Source: Candidatus Methylomirabilota bacterium
GTDB lineage: Bacteria; Methylomirabilota; Methylomirabilia; Rokubacteriales; CSP1-6
Assembly (NCBI GenBank): GCA_035764725.1
Contig: DASTYT010000131.1
Span: forward strand, 1 to 64,000
Direction of reading: 5' to 3'
DNA length: 64,000 nucleotides
Shown: piece by piece, positions 1 to 8,649 of the stretch
How positions within the stretch are numbered: the stretch's first letter is position 1
Layout of the letters: the number at the start of each line of letters is the position of its first letter
Position numbers and translations under genes: made by a program
Notes under the pieces: generated by a model
The model's input: only the letters and a program-made list of their open reading frames with translations
What the model was told of the DNA's origin: nothing
Databases searched by the model: none

Positions 1-1017
1 GCCCTCGGCGGCGTCGGCTTCACGATTACCGCCCTGGTCGAGATCCTGGGCCGCCATCGTTACCATGCGCTCCTGCGCCCGGCCGTGCTCATGGGGCTGC
101 TCCTGTACGCCAGCGCCATCGTCATGCTGATGGTGGAGCTCGGGCGGCCGTGGATGGTGTGGATGATCCTCGTGTCCTGGGCGCCCACCGCCGCGCTCTA
201 CGAGGTCGGCTGGTGCGCCTTCCTCTACCTCTCCGTGCTCGCCATCGAGTTCGCGCAGGTGCCGGCGGAGGAGCTCGGCTGGGGCCGCGCGCTCCGCGTG
301 ATCCGGACCATCTACATGCCCATCATGCTGCTGGGCGTGACGCTCTCGCATCTCCACCAGTCCTCGCTGGGCACGCTGCTGGTGCTGATCCCCCACAAGA
401 TCAACGTGCTCTGGTGGTCGGAGAATCTCCCGCTGCTCTTCCTCTTCTCGGCCATGATGGCGGGCCCCGCGCTGGCCATCCTCGAGCACCTGGCCGCCGC
501 ACGCTGGCTGGGCTTCACGCCGCGCATGGCGATGCTGGGGAGCCTGGCGCGCATCGAGGTGTGGGTCGTCGGCCTCTTCCTCGCGTTCCAGATGGGCGAT
601 CTCCTGGCCCGCGGCGCTTCCGACGCCATGCTCGCCTGGAACTGGTTCGCCGTCTCGTTCTGGGTGGAGGTGGGGCTGGGGCTCCTGGTCCCGCTGGTGC
701 TCCTCATGCTCCCGGAGGTGCGGCAGCGCCCGGCCGGGCTGGCCACGGCGTGCGCTCTCATCGTGGGCGGGGTGCTGCTACACCGGCTCAACGTGGCAGT
801 CATCGGCCTCCGCGTCCGGCACTGGGAGACCTATGTGCCGGCGCTGGCCGAGGTCGGGATCACGCTGGGGATCACGGCGGGGGCCGTGTTCGTCTACGGT
901 GTGCTGATCCGCGTGCTGCCGATCCACGAGGAGCTGCGCGCGCCTCACGCGGCGTCGCGCCCGCACGCCGCGCCCGCCGGGGCCGTTCATGGCGCGGGCC
1001 GGGCCACCGCGTCCTGA
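1..1017 (+). CDS. NrfD/HybB-family membrane subunit of an electron-transfer complex (5' partial)
   Basis: The frame is open from base 1, so the true start lies outside the window; about 338 codons are visible. The protein is almost entirely hydrophobic with about eight membrane helices and short charged loops, as in the NrfD/PsrC/HybB quinone-interacting subunits that pass electrons between menaquinol and a periplasmic iron-sulfur or heme partner. A conserved-looking HLHQSSLGTLL segment (window codons 116-126) and the phrase ALAILEH fit HybB-type proteins. It ends one base before the ATG of a membrane-anchored diheme cytochrome, which is probably its partner. Family assignment is firm; the complex and its substrate cannot be named from this fragment. 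Confidence 0.85.
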   Translation, partial: ALGGVGFTITALVEILGRHRYHALLRPAVLMGLLLYASAIVMLMVELGRPWMVWMILVSWAPTAALYEVGWCAFLYLSVLAIEFAQVPAEELGWGRALRVIRTIYMPIMLLGVTLSHLHQSSLGTLLVLIPHKINVLWWSENLPLLFLFSAMMAGPALAILEHLAAARWLGFTPRMAMLGSLARIEVWVVGLFLAFQMGDLLARGASDAMLAWNWFAVSFWVEVGLGLLVPLVLLMLPEVRQRPAGLATACALIVGGVLLHRLNVAVIGLRVRHWETYVPALAEVGITLGITAGAVFVYGVLIRVLPIHEELRAPHAASRPHAAPAGAVHGAGRATAS

Positions 1018-1018
1018 C

Positions 1019-1531
1019 ATGATCTCCGGCGTCCGCATCGTCGTCACGCTGGTGGTGCTGGCCAATCTCATCCTGACCCTCGCGCTGATCGCGCAGGTGC
1101 GCGAGGTGCGGCAGCGCGTGGCGGCCCTGCCGGCGGACGTGGCCACCAAGCGCGACATCGCCGCTCTGCGCCCGCTGCCCATCCGGCAGATCCTCACGCA
1201 GAACTGCATCGGCTGTCACACCGCGCGGCGGCTCGGCGCGGCGGCGGTGCTCGAGCCCGCGCAGCTCCAGAAGACCATCGAGCGCATGCAGACGCATCCG
1301 GGCGCCGACATCACGGACGACGAGCTCGAGAAGATCGGCGCCTCGATGCTGGTGCTGCGCTGCGCGCGCTGCCATGACGAGACGACGGTAAACCTGATGG
1401 TGCTGAAGACCGCGCCGGAGCGCCTCGCCACCATCAGGCGCATGGCGGCGCTGCCCGGATCGGGCGTGCGGCCGGATCAGGCGGTGGCGATCGCCAAGGC
1501 GTTCGACACGCTGCTGGCGCTACCCCACTAG
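1019..1531 (+). CDS. membrane-anchored diheme cytochrome c
   Basis: 170 residues from an ATG that follows the upstream TGA by one base, so translation is probably coupled. Residues 5-27 form one uncleaved membrane anchor; the rest should face the periplasm. Two CxxCH heme c motifs are visible, CIGCH at residue 63 and CARCH at residue 115, with Met90 and other Met residues available as axial ligands. The length and the single anchor suit a small electron carrier for the NrfD-like subunit. An in-frame ATG ten codons upstream lies inside the preceding gene and is less likely to be the start. The redox partner is inferred from gene order only. Confidence 0.85.
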   Translation: MISGVRIVVTLVVLANLILTLALIAQVREVRQRVAALPADVATKRDIAALRPLPIRQILTQNCIGCHTARRLGAAAVLEPAQLQKTIERMQTHPGADITDDELEKIGASMLVLRCARCHDETTVNLMVLKTAPERLATIRRMAALPGSGVRPDQAVAIAKAFDTLLALPH

Positions 1532-1545
1532 CGAGCGGCGCTCGC

Positions 1546-1938
1546 TCAGAAGCGCGGCGCGGGCCGCGGGCCCGTGTCCATCCCCTCCAGCCCGTCGCGC
1601 AGCGGGCGAATCTCGATGGCCAGGCCCGCCTGCGCCAGCGGGTGATGCCGGGTGAAGTCGAGCACCTCGTCGAGGTTCGGCGCCTCCAGGATCATGTAGC
1701 CGGCGAGCTGCTCCTTGGTCTCGGCGAAAGGCCCGTCGGTGATGAGGGGCCGGCCGTCCTTGATCCGGACCATCGTGGTGGTGTCCGTGCCCTGCAGGCG
1801 CTCGCCGCCCAGATAGAAGCCACCGGCTCTCCGAGGCTCCGCATAGTCGATGGCCTTCTGCACGAGCCCGCGCTGCTCCGCCGCCGTGAGGGCGTCCCAC
1901 CACTTCTCGTCCTTGTAGATGAGGAGCATGTAGCGCAT
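1546..1938 (-). CDS. YCII/DGPF-domain protein
   Basis: 130 residues starting MRYMLLIYKDEKWW, the usual opening of the YCII-related (DGPF) family. The signature TDGPFAETKEQLAGY lies at residues 68-82, followed by the usual DLDEVL-type helix and a C-terminal EIRP strand. The fold is a ferredoxin-like dimer; most members have no proven reaction, and some act beside ECF sigma factors. It lies 37 bases downstream of the MFS gene on the same strand, and converges with the cytochrome gene with a 14-base gap. The function beyond the family is unknown. Confidence 0.88.
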   Translation of the reverse strand: MRYMLLIYKDEKWWDALTAAEQRGLVQKAIDYAEPRRAGGFYLGGERLQGTDTTTMVRIKDGRPLITDGPFAETKEQLAGYMILEAPNLDEVLDFTRHHPLAQAGLAIEIRPLRDGLEGMDTGPRPAPRF

Positions 1939-1975
1939 CGCGTGCCTCCCGAGGCGGGGTCCGGCGCCCCGCGCG

Positions 1976-3190
1976 TCAGCCCGCCACGCTCGGCGTGGGC
2001 AGGGGTACCTGCACCGGCTGCGGCGGGCGGAAGGTGGCGGCGATGGCCACCGCGCCCAGCCCGATGCCGGCCGAGCCCGCGAAGAGCCAGAAGTAGCTGC
2101 CGAAGGAATCGTAGAAGAAGCCGCCCGCCACGGGACCGATGGCCATGCCGAGCGTGGCCACCGCGCCGAGGGCGCCGAACACCGTGCCCATGATCTTGGC
2201 GCCGAAGTACTCGCGCACCACGATGGCGTAGAGCGGCATCACGCCGCCGTAGGAGAAGCCGAACCCGAGCGCGAGGGCGTAGAAGGCCGCCGTCGTCCCG
2301 ATCACGGTGTAGAGCGCGATGGCCGTGGCCTGCGCGGTGAGACCGATCAGGATCATGCGCTTGGCGCCGATGCGGTCGGCGATGAGCCCGCAGAGGATCT
2401 TGCCGCCGAGGGAGCCAATGCCCGCCACGCCGAACACGGTGGCCGCGGTCATGGCGCTGACGCCGTGGTCCATGGCGTTGCTCACCATGTGGAAGATGGG
2501 GCCCGAGTGCGCCGCGCAGCAGAAGAAGTGCGTGAAGGCGACCGCGGCGAATTGGGGCGTGCGAAAGGCCTGGGCCGCCGTCAGCTCGGGCCCCGCCGGG
2601 ATGCCCGCCGCGGCGGGCGAGGAGCCGGCCACGCTCGCTGGCTCGCGCACGAGGAGCGCCATGGGGATGATCACGAGCCAGGCGATGTTGCCCACGACCA
2701 TCATGGCCACGCGCCAGTCGTAATTCGTGATGAGCCCGCGCACCAGCGGACCCAGCACGGTGGAGCCGAGCCCCATGCCCGCGGAGACCAGGGCCACCGC
2801 CAGGCTCCGGTTCTCGGTGAACCACTTCGTGGTGAGGGCGGTCAGCGGGGCGTAGAAGGCCCCGACCGCGAGGCCGACCAAGATGCCGAAGGCGAGCTGG
2901 AACTGGAGCAGCGTCGAGACCTGGCTGGCCGCCACGAGCCCGCCGCCCAGGAGCACGGCCCCGGAGATGACGACGGTGCGCGTGCCGAAGCGGTCGGACA
3001 TGGCCCCCCAGAGGAAGGAGCCCAGGCCCATGCCGAGGAAGTTCAGGAGGCCGGCGGCCGAGATGCCGGCGCGGGACCAGCCCATGGCCTGGCTGAGCGG
3101 CTGGAGGAAGATGCTCAGCGACATCATCGCGCCCATGCCGATGCAGGTCACGACGAAGCCCACGGCCACGAGGGTCCACCCGTAGAACAT
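1976..3190 (-). CDS. MFS transporter, monocarboxylate/OFA-like
   Basis: 404 residues with about twelve membrane helices in two halves. The N-terminus (MFYGWTLVAVGF) and the loop SDRFGTRTVV between helices 2 and 3 match the MCT/OFA (oxalate-formate antiporter-like) branch of the major facilitator superfamily. The second half contains the equivalent GLIADRIGAKRM loop. Such proteins usually move monocarboxylates with protons, but the substrate cannot be read from the sequence. A YCII gene follows on the same strand. The start ATG is close to a divergent YCII remnant. Confidence 0.85.
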   Translation of the reverse strand: MFYGWTLVAVGFVVTCIGMGAMMSLSIFLQPLSQAMGWSRAGISAAGLLNFLGMGLGSFLWGAMSDRFGTRTVVISGAVLLGGGLVAASQVSTLLQFQLAFGILVGLAVGAFYAPLTALTTKWFTENRSLAVALVSAGMGLGSTVLGPLVRGLITNYDWRVAMMVVGNIAWLVIIPMALLVREPASVAGSSPAAAGIPAGPELTAAQAFRTPQFAAVAFTHFFCCAAHSGPIFHMVSNAMDHGVSAMTAATVFGVAGIGSLGGKILCGLIADRIGAKRMILIGLTAQATAIALYTVIGTTAAFYALALGFGFSYGGVMPLYAIVVREYFGAKIMGTVFGALGAVATLGMAIGPVAGGFFYDSFGSYFWLFAGSAGIGLGAVAIAATFRPPQPVQVPLPTPSVAG

Positions 3191-3264
3191 GTCAGCCCTC
3201 CCCTACCATGGTCGAATGCCGGGGGCCAGGTTCGACACATGGCCGGGTCCGGGAAAATGTCGAT

Positions 3265-3507
3265 TGGCCGGTCCCCGGGCGACCAGAGGCGAGGAGGGGC
3301 CCCAGGACCGCCCGCACCGTGAAGGTCCGCGGCGGCAAGGTCCTCAGGACCGACGGCCCGTTCGCGGAGACGAAAGAACAGTTGGGGGGGTTCATCTTGA
3401 TAGACGCGCGCGACATGGACCAGGCCGTGGAGATCGCAGCCGGGATTCCCATGGCGCGCCTCTGGAGCATCGAGGTGCGACCGATCCTGGAGCTCACGCG
3501 CGGCTAG
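3265..3507 (+). pseudogene. 5'-truncated YCII/DGPF-domain gene
   Basis: Only the second half of a YCII-family protein is recognisable: from about base 3319 the frame encodes VRGGKVLRTDGPFAETKEQL, then a good alpha-beta end finishing EVRPILELTRG and a TAG. The usual first 45 residues (strand MKYLLLIY plus the first helix) are absent. Upstream the frame stays open to an ATG at 3208, but the extra residues are arginine/glycine-rich and unlike the family. It is therefore read as a remnant left by a deletion or rearrangement between the MFS gene and the next operon. It could still be expressed as a fused 99-residue protein. Confidence 0.6.
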
Positions 3508-3537
3508 CCTCCCCTGTGGCCGCGCGGGGCCCGTGCG

Positions 3538-4080
3538 CTACGACTTCGAGGCCGCCTCCGCCGCCGTCTTCATCGCGGCCAGGCCCTTCTCGAACTGGCC
3601 GCCGATCATCTTATCCATGTTCATGACCATGTGCACTGCCTTGGCCATGAAGTTGTTCTGGCCCTCCATGCTCCACATCACCAGGGTCTGGTTGGTCCCC
3701 TGGGGCATCAGCGTGAACGTGGCGAGGCTGGTGGCGGCGAAGGGCTTGTAGAACTCGAGCTGCACCTTCACCTGCTCGCTGGGGCGGCTCTCCACGATGG
3801 TCATGCGCCCCTCGCCCACCTCGTTGTTGCCCGACCAGCGGTAGACCGCGCCGACTCCCGCGGGCTCGCCCTCGTACGACTGCTTCATGCCCGGGTCCAT
3901 CTTGCCCCAGGGGTTCCACGCCTCCCACTTGTGGAAGTCGTTGATCTGCGCGAACACCGCCGCGGGCGGCGCGGCGATGGTCGTCGCGCGCGCCACGCGA
4001 AACTCCGCGGGCCGGGTGGCGACCACCGCGGCCACCCCGGCAGTCACCACCACGAGCCCGATCAGGATCCTCAGCAGCAT
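3538..4080 (-). CDS. SRPBCC (polyketide cyclase/START-like) family protein with N-terminal anchor
   Basis: 180 residues. Residues 2-21 form a hydrophobic anchor or uncleaved signal, then TTIAAPPAAVFAQINDFHKW opens a SRPBCC helix-grip domain that runs to residue 175; WEAWNPW is typical of the Polyketide_cyc2 subgroup. The domain binds hydrophobic ligands in a deep cavity, but no ligand can be assigned. It follows the DUF1579 gene on the same strand with a 7-base gap, so the two are probably cotranscribed with the beta-lactamase-like gene further upstream. Confidence 0.82.
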   Translation of the reverse strand: MLLRILIGLVVVTAGVAAVVATRPAEFRVARATTIAAPPAAVFAQINDFHKWEAWNPWGKMDPGMKQSYEGEPAGVGAVYRWSGNNEVGEGRMTIVESRPSEQVKVQLEFYKPFAATSLATFTLMPQGTNQTLVMWSMEGQNNFMAKAVHMVMNMDKMIGGQFEKGLAAMKTAAEAASKS

Positions 4081-4087
4081 CGGCGGC

Positions 4088-4573
4088 CTACCTCACCCGC
4101 CGGTAGTGCGCGGTCATGAAGCGGTTCCACGCACCGTCCTCGCCCTGCACCTGCGAGTGGAGGATGCGGTGATCCTCGCTCTCGAGCGTGATCACGTCCT
4201 GGTACTGCGCGATCTTGCCGTCGCCGGTAAAGCTCGGCCCCTCGGCGCTGAGCGTCAGCACCTTCTCAGCGGGATCGAGGCGGCCGTCGTAGACCCAGAG
4301 CGTCGGCATCATCGAGCCCACCCACGTGCCGACGAACGAGCCCTTCGCGGGATCGTAGCCGAGCGTGATCAGCATCTTCGCGAGGCCGCCGCCCGGCATC
4401 TCGCCTTCGCCCTCGCCGATCACCCAGAACTCGCCCAGCGGGCGCACGCTTTCGCGCCCCTTGCTCCGCTCGGCCGGCTTGTCGGGCCCCATGATGCATT
4501 CGCCCTCGAAGGTCCACTCGCCGACCAGCTGCTGTAGCCACTTGTGCTGCGTCGTCGCCGCTTGCATCTCCAT
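4088..4573 (-). CDS. DUF1579 family protein
   Basis: 161 residues from an ATG preceded by a strong AAGGAG site. The opening (QHKWLQQLVGEWTFEGECIM) and internal GRESVRPLGEFWVIGEGEGE, GTWVGSMMPTLWVYDG and TLSAEGPS are characteristic of DUF1579, a beta-barrel, lipocalin-like family of unknown reaction. A longer frame extends upstream to 4666 but runs into the preceding serine hydrolase gene and loses the ribosome site, so the shorter start is chosen. It lies in a three-gene run with the serine hydrolase and the SRPBCC protein. Confidence 0.85.
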   Translation of the reverse strand: MEMQAATTQHKWLQQLVGEWTFEGECIMGPDKPAERSKGRESVRPLGEFWVIGEGEGEMPGGGLAKMLITLGYDPAKGSFVGTWVGSMMPTLWVYDGRLDPAEKVLTLSAEGPSFTGDGKIAQYQDVITLESEDHRILHSQVQGEDGAWNRFMTAHYRRVR

Positions 4574-4593
4574 CGTGTCTCCTTGTCGCGCGA

Positions 4594-5802
4594 TCAGTCG
4601 TCGATCGCCTGATAGGCCAGGGTCAGGAAGTCGCGGTGGACGCCTGGTAGCACCGGCGAGGTCCACGCGCGCTGAGTCAAGAGAATCGTCACCATCTGCT
4701 CGGCGGGATCACAGCGCCACGTGGTGCCGAGGCCGCCGTCCCAGCCGTACTGCCCCAGGGGCTCGCCGGGATCCTCGCGCCGCGTGACCACGCCGACGCC
4801 GAATCCCCAGCCGTGGGAGTCGAAGTAGCCGCCCACCAGGCCCGAGCTCGCCTTCTGCGAGGCTGTGAGCTGATCGGTGGTCATGGTCTCGACCGAGGGC
4901 CGCGAGATGATGCGCTCGTGGCCGAAGCGCCCCCTGTCGAGCAGCATCTGCGAGAAGGCGAGGAAGTCGTCCACGGTGGAGACGAGCCCACCCCCGCCGG
5001 AGGGAAACGCGGGCGGCTTGCTCCAGTGCCCGCCGCGCGCCTCGTCGAACACCTCGAAGGCGCCGGTCTGGAAATTGGTCCAGTAGCTCGTGGCGAGGCG
5101 GTCGATCTTCCCCGCCGGGACGCTGAAGGCCGTGTCCTTCATGCCGAGCGGCTCGAAGATACGTGTGCGGAGGAACTCGCCGAGCGGCTGTCCCGCGGCG
5201 CGCGCCACGAGCACGCCGAGAATGTCCGAGCCCGTGTGGTACATCCACCGATCGCCGGGCTGATGCATGAGGGGCAGCGTGCCGAAGCGGCGCATCCACT
5301 CATCGGGCGCGGGCGCGTCCTGCGGCCGCGGCGGGCCCACCGCGAGGCCCGTGTCCTGAAGCGCCTTCAGGATCGGATAGGCGCCGGGCGGCGCCATGAC
5401 GAGGCCGAAGCCCAGGCGGAACGTGAGGAGGTCGCGCAGCGTGATGGGCCGGGCCGCGGGCACCGTCTCCTCGAGCGGCCCGTCGAGGCGCTTGAGCACC
5501 CGGCGATTGCCGAGCTCGGGAAGGAGCGCGTCGACGGGATCGTCGAGGCGCAGCCGGCCCTCCTCCACGAGGATGAGCGCGGCCACCGCGACGACCGGCT
5601 TGGACATCGAGGCCACGCGGAAGATGGTGTCCCGCTGGACGGACGCGCGCCCGCTCAACGCCATGCGCCCGATCGCGTCCACGTGTGTCTCGCCCCGTCG
5701 GCATACCAGCGTGACCAGGCCGGGAATGCCGCCATGCTCGACGTGGCCGGCCATGACGTCGTGCATCCGGCCCAGCCGCGCCTTTGAAAGTCCGCTAGTC
5801 AT
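4594..5802 (-). CDS. serine hydrolase, class C beta-lactamase fold
   Basis: 402 residues of the beta-lactamase/transpeptidase-like (PF00144) family. The nucleophile tetrad SMSK appears in FRVASMSKPV near residue 66, the second motif is YHTGSD near residue 188 (Y-x-T in place of the usual Y-x-N), and the end carries GWDGGLGTTW in place of the KTG/HTG box. No signal peptide is visible, so it is probably a cytoplasmic esterase or peptidase and not a drug-resistance enzyme. It is the first gene of the run with DUF1579 and SRPBCC, and is divergent from a YCII gene. Confidence 0.87.
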   Translation of the reverse strand: MTSGLSKARLGRMHDVMAGHVEHGGIPGLVTLVCRRGETHVDAIGRMALSGRASVQRDTIFRVASMSKPVVAVAALILVEEGRLRLDDPVDALLPELGNRRVLKRLDGPLEETVPAARPITLRDLLTFRLGFGLVMAPPGAYPILKALQDTGLAVGPPRPQDAPAPDEWMRRFGTLPLMHQPGDRWMYHTGSDILGVLVARAAGQPLGEFLRTRIFEPLGMKDTAFSVPAGKIDRLATSYWTNFQTGAFEVFDEARGGHWSKPPAFPSGGGGLVSTVDDFLAFSQMLLDRGRFGHERIISRPSVETMTTDQLTASQKASSGLVGGYFDSHGWGFGVGVVTRREDPGEPLGQYGWDGGLGTTWRCDPAEQMVTILLTQRAWTSPVLPGVHRDFLTLAYQAIDD

Positions 5803-5883
5803 TGGCTCATTTCTCCTTCACCCTGTAATCACCCCTAGTCGAACAGGCCCTGCCTCATTCGACAAGGGGTAAGGAGGAGTGAC

Positions 5884-6327
5884 ATGCGATTCATGATCCT
5901 GGTGAAAGCGAACAAAGATTCCGAGTTGGGGAGAATGCCCAGCGCCGAGCTCATCGCGGCTATGGGGCGTTACAACGAGGAGATGGTGAAGGCGGGCGTG
6001 ATGCTGGCCGGCGAGGGCCTGAAGGAGACCTCCCAGGGCGTCCGCGTGAAGTTCGGCAAGTCGAAGGGCGCCACCCCCACGATCAAGAACGGCCCCTTCA
6101 CGCCGGTGAGCGAGCAGCTCGCGGGCTTCTGGATGATACAGGTGAAGTCGAAGGACGAGGCCATCGACTGGGCAAAGCGCATCCCGTTCAGCGAGGGCGA
6201 GGAAGTGGAGATCCGCCCGGTGTTCGAGGTGGAGGACTTCCCCGCGGAGGTGATGCCGCCCGAGGAGGTGGCGAAGGAACAGGCGCTGCGCAAGGAGCTC
6301 GAGCACCGAAGCGCGGGCCGCTCCTAG
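5884..6327 (+). CDS. YCII/DGPF-related protein, NGPF variant
   Basis: 147 residues with a GGAGTGAC ribosome site before the ATG. It follows the YCII layout: MRFMILVKANKDSE start, GVMLAGEGL, a signature changed from DGPF to NGPFTPVSEQLAGFW near residues 70-84, and EIRPVFEVEDF. It has a charged C-terminal tail (PPEEVAKEQALRKELE) that is longer than in most members. It is divergent from the serine hydrolase and ends at a GC-rich hairpin terminator. This is the second intact YCII paralogue within 6.4 kb; the reaction is unknown. Confidence 0.85.
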   Translation: MRFMILVKANKDSELGRMPSAELIAAMGRYNEEMVKAGVMLAGEGLKETSQGVRVKFGKSKGATPTIKNGPFTPVSEQLAGFWMIQVKSKDEAIDWAKRIPFSEGEEVEIRPVFEVEDFPAEVMPPEEVAKEQALRKELEHRSAGRS

Positions 6328-6339
6328 CCCACGCACACG

Positions 6340-6371
6340 CGGCCCGGCCCACCGCGGGCCGGGCCGTCTTT
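6340..6371 (+). terminator. rho-independent-type terminator
   Basis: A perfect 11-bp inverted repeat (arms CGGCCCGGCCC and GGGCCGGGCCG, loop ACCGC) begins 12 bases after the YCII stop codon and is followed by TCTTT. The T run is short, as expected in a GC-rich genome. Confidence 0.7.
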
Positions 6372-6405
6372 CGTCGCGGAGACCCCGCGATCAGCGTCCT
6401 CGTCA

Positions 6406-6777
6406 TCAGCGCCGGACGGGCAGGACCTCCTTCAGCCGCGGCTCCCTCAGATACATCGCCAGCCAGACGAAGAGCGCCAGGAGAATCTGCAGCCAGAAAG
6501 GATCCCCCACCCGCCAGTGCGTGCAGATGGCGCCGCCGATGTAGCCGGTGAGCAGCACGGTGCCGAGCACGGCCACGGGTCGGATCAGGTAGAGGATGGC
6601 GCAGGATGCCTCGAGAATGCCCAGGGGGATCAGCATGCGCTCGGGAAGCCCCAGATGAGCGATGCCTTCCTTCACCTCGGCGTTGTTGACGAACTTCATG
6701 GCGGCGCTGAACAGGAACAGCAGCGTGATCAGCACCGAGAGGCCCCGTCCCACCCACACGACCTTGCTCGCGGCCAC
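6406..6777 (-). CDS. DoxX-like small membrane protein
   Basis: 123 residues with four predicted membrane helices, matching the DoxX_2 group (VVWVGRGLSVLITLLFLFSA opening, AHLGLPERMLIPLGILEA, GAICTHWRVGDPFW). The chosen start is a GTG at 6777 preceded by AAGGAGG with ideal spacing; a longer frame to 6993 would run back through the amidase gene and has no support. It begins 17 bases after the amidase stop, so both are probably in one transcript. DoxX-like proteins are linked to redox stress and small quinones, but no role is proven for this group. Confidence 0.82.
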   Translation of the reverse strand: MAASKVVWVGRGLSVLITLLFLFSAAMKFVNNAEVKEGIAHLGLPERMLIPLGILEASCAILYLIRPVAVLGTVLLTGYIGGAICTHWRVGDPFWLQILLALFVWLAMYLREPRLKEVLPVRR

Positions 6778-6794
6778 GTAGCCCTCCTTGTGAG

Positions 6795-8276
6795 TTAGCC
6801 GCGCGCGCCGGACGCGAGCGGTGGCGGCACGAAGCCGCCGACGACCTGCTCGACGCGCGCCGCGATGTCGAGCGGCGTCGCGTCTTCGAGAAATGGGCCC
6901 ACGATCTGCAAGCCCACCGGCAGCCCGCCCCGCGTGCGCCCCACCGGCAGCGTGGTAGCGGGACAACCGGTGAGTGTGGCGTAGGAAATCCACCGGCTCA
7001 TCCCGGCGTAAGGCCGCGTGCCGCTGCCCTCGGGCTTGAGCGTGCGGCCTTCGATGGGCGAGTGGTCGTGCGGGAACGCGGGCATGAACGCGGTGGGCAG
7101 GAGGAACGCGTCATGGGTTTTGAAGTACTCCGCCCAGGTGGCGCGCGCGGCCAGGCGCCTCCCGGTCTGCGGCAGCCACTCGCGATGGAATGCGACGGTG
7201 CCGTGGGAAAAGACTTTGTCGGTGCCCCTGGCGACCTCGTCCTGCGTGCGCTTGAAGTCGGCGTCGGGCAGCGTCATCGAGAAGAACGCGCCCAGCAGCC
7301 AGCCGTAGAGCTGATACTGCCCGATCGGGTCCACGCCCGCGGGCCAGCCTTCCGTCAGCCGCGCGCCCGCCTTGCGCAGCGCCGCAGTCGCCTCCGCGAG
7401 CACGGCTTTCATCCCCGAGTCCACGGGGTAGCTCGGATCGTCGAGCACGTAGCCGATGCGGTAGTCGCGAAGCGTCTTGCCGCGCGACGGCGGCGGCCGG
7501 TACGCGTAGGCCACCGCATCGGGGGCGTCGGGCCCCGCGAGCACGCCCAGCTCGAGCCGTAGATCCTCGGCGCTTCGCGCCATCGGCCCGGCCACCGGCA
7601 GCTCCGAGTAGGTGCCGCCCTGGCCGGGGAGCGGCGGGATGTGGCCGCGCATCGGCACGACGTTCCACGTGGGCTTGTGGCCGTAGATTCCGCAAAAGTG
7701 GGCGGGGACGCGGATCGAGCCGGCGATGTCGCTGCCAACCTCGAGAAAGCCCAGCCCCGCCGCCAGCGCCGCCGCCCCGCCGCCGGTGGAGCCGCCCGGC
7801 GTGCGCGTCAGATCCCAGGGGTTGTTCGACTGGCCCGTCACGTCGTTGAAGGCCTGCCAGTCTGCCGCCCATTCCGGCGTGTTGGTCTTGCCCACGATCA
7901 CCGCGCCGGCGGCCTTGAGGCGCGCGACCACCACCGCGTCCTCCTCCGGCACGTGCCGCTCGAGCATCTTCGAGCCCGCGGTGGTGCGCACGCCCTTGGT
8001 CGCATAGGTGTCCTTCACCACGATGGGGAGGCCGTGGAGCGGCCCGAGCTTCGCGCTCTTGCCGCTCCGCTTCCCCCGTTGCGCGTCGGCGCGCTTCGCC
8101 GCGGCCAGCGCCTCGTTGGGCGTGACCGTGACGAAGCAGTTGAGCGCGGGGTTCAGCTTGTCGATGCGCGCCAGCACGTGTTCCGTCAATTCACGTGAAG
8201 ACATCGCGCCGCGCCGGAGCGCGGCCAAGGCCTGGGTCGCCGTGCCGAAGTCGGGATCGAACACGGTGCGCGCCAC
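6795..8276 (-). CDS. amidase (amidase-signature family)
   Basis: 493 residues of the amidase signature family (GatA/AtzE-like). The Ser-cisSer-Lys triad is visible: Lys in GLPIVVKDTYAT near residue 87, cis-Ser in TPGGSTGGGAAALA near residue 162, and the nucleophile in GSDIAGSIRVPA near residue 186. It lacks neighbours gatB and gatC, so hydrolysis of a small amide is more likely than tRNA transamidation. It precedes the DoxX-like gene and follows the VOC/MFS pair with a 10-base gap. The substrate is unknown. Confidence 0.9.
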   Translation of the reverse strand: MARTVFDPDFGTATQALAALRRGAMSSRELTEHVLARIDKLNPALNCFVTVTPNEALAAAKRADAQRGKRSGKSAKLGPLHGLPIVVKDTYATKGVRTTAGSKMLERHVPEEDAVVVARLKAAGAVIVGKTNTPEWAADWQAFNDVTGQSNNPWDLTRTPGGSTGGGAAALAAGLGFLEVGSDIAGSIRVPAHFCGIYGHKPTWNVVPMRGHIPPLPGQGGTYSELPVAGPMARSAEDLRLELGVLAGPDAPDAVAYAYRPPPSRGKTLRDYRIGYVLDDPSYPVDSGMKAVLAEATAALRKAGARLTEGWPAGVDPIGQYQLYGWLLGAFFSMTLPDADFKRTQDEVARGTDKVFSHGTVAFHREWLPQTGRRLAARATWAEYFKTHDAFLLPTAFMPAFPHDHSPIEGRTLKPEGSGTRPYAGMSRWISYATLTGCPATTLPVGRTRGGLPVGLQIVGPFLEDATPLDIAARVEQVVGGFVPPPLASGARG

Positions 8277-8286
8277 CGTTCCCTCC

Positions 8287-8649
8287 CTATCCCACCCGCT
8301 CCAGGAGCTGGATGAGGTTCCCCTCGGGGTCCTTGAGCGTGGCGATGCGGAACTGACCGTAGTCGGTGGGCCGCTCCACGAACTCGACGCCGGCGTCCTT
8401 GAGCCGCTGGAACTCCGCCTTCGCGTCGTCGGTGATCAGGCTCACCATGTGCCGTGCGGGGTCCGCGTTCTTCCCATGCACCTCGCTGTGCGTGCCGAGA
8501 CACAAGACGGGTGTGCCCGGCTGCCCGAGCACCACGAAGCCCTCCGTCTGCACGCCCACGGAAAGGCCGAGCGTGTCCCGGTAGAACGGGAGCAGCTGCT
8601 TGTTGAGGTCCTCGCTCCAGATCGTCGCACCGCCGAATCCCTTGATCAT
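8287..8649 (-). CDS. VOC-superfamily (glyoxalase/bleomycin-resistance fold) protein
   Basis: 120 residues, a full vicinal-oxygen-chelate monomer: MIKGFGGATIWSEDLNKQLL with the FYRDTLGL helix, then HMVSLITDD, and ending TLKDPEGNLIQLLERVG, which carries the usual metal-ligand Glu/Gln positions. The start ATG overlaps the stop codon of the upstream MFS gene (ATGA) and is preceded by AAGGAGG. The reaction is not known. Cotranscription with a drug-type exporter could hint at detoxification. Confidence 0.88.
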   Translation of the reverse strand: MIKGFGGATIWSEDLNKQLLPFYRDTLGLSVGVQTEGFVVLGQPGTPVLCLGTHSEVHGKNADPARHMVSLITDDAKAEFQRLKDAGVEFVERPTDYGQFRIATLKDPEGNLIQLLERVG

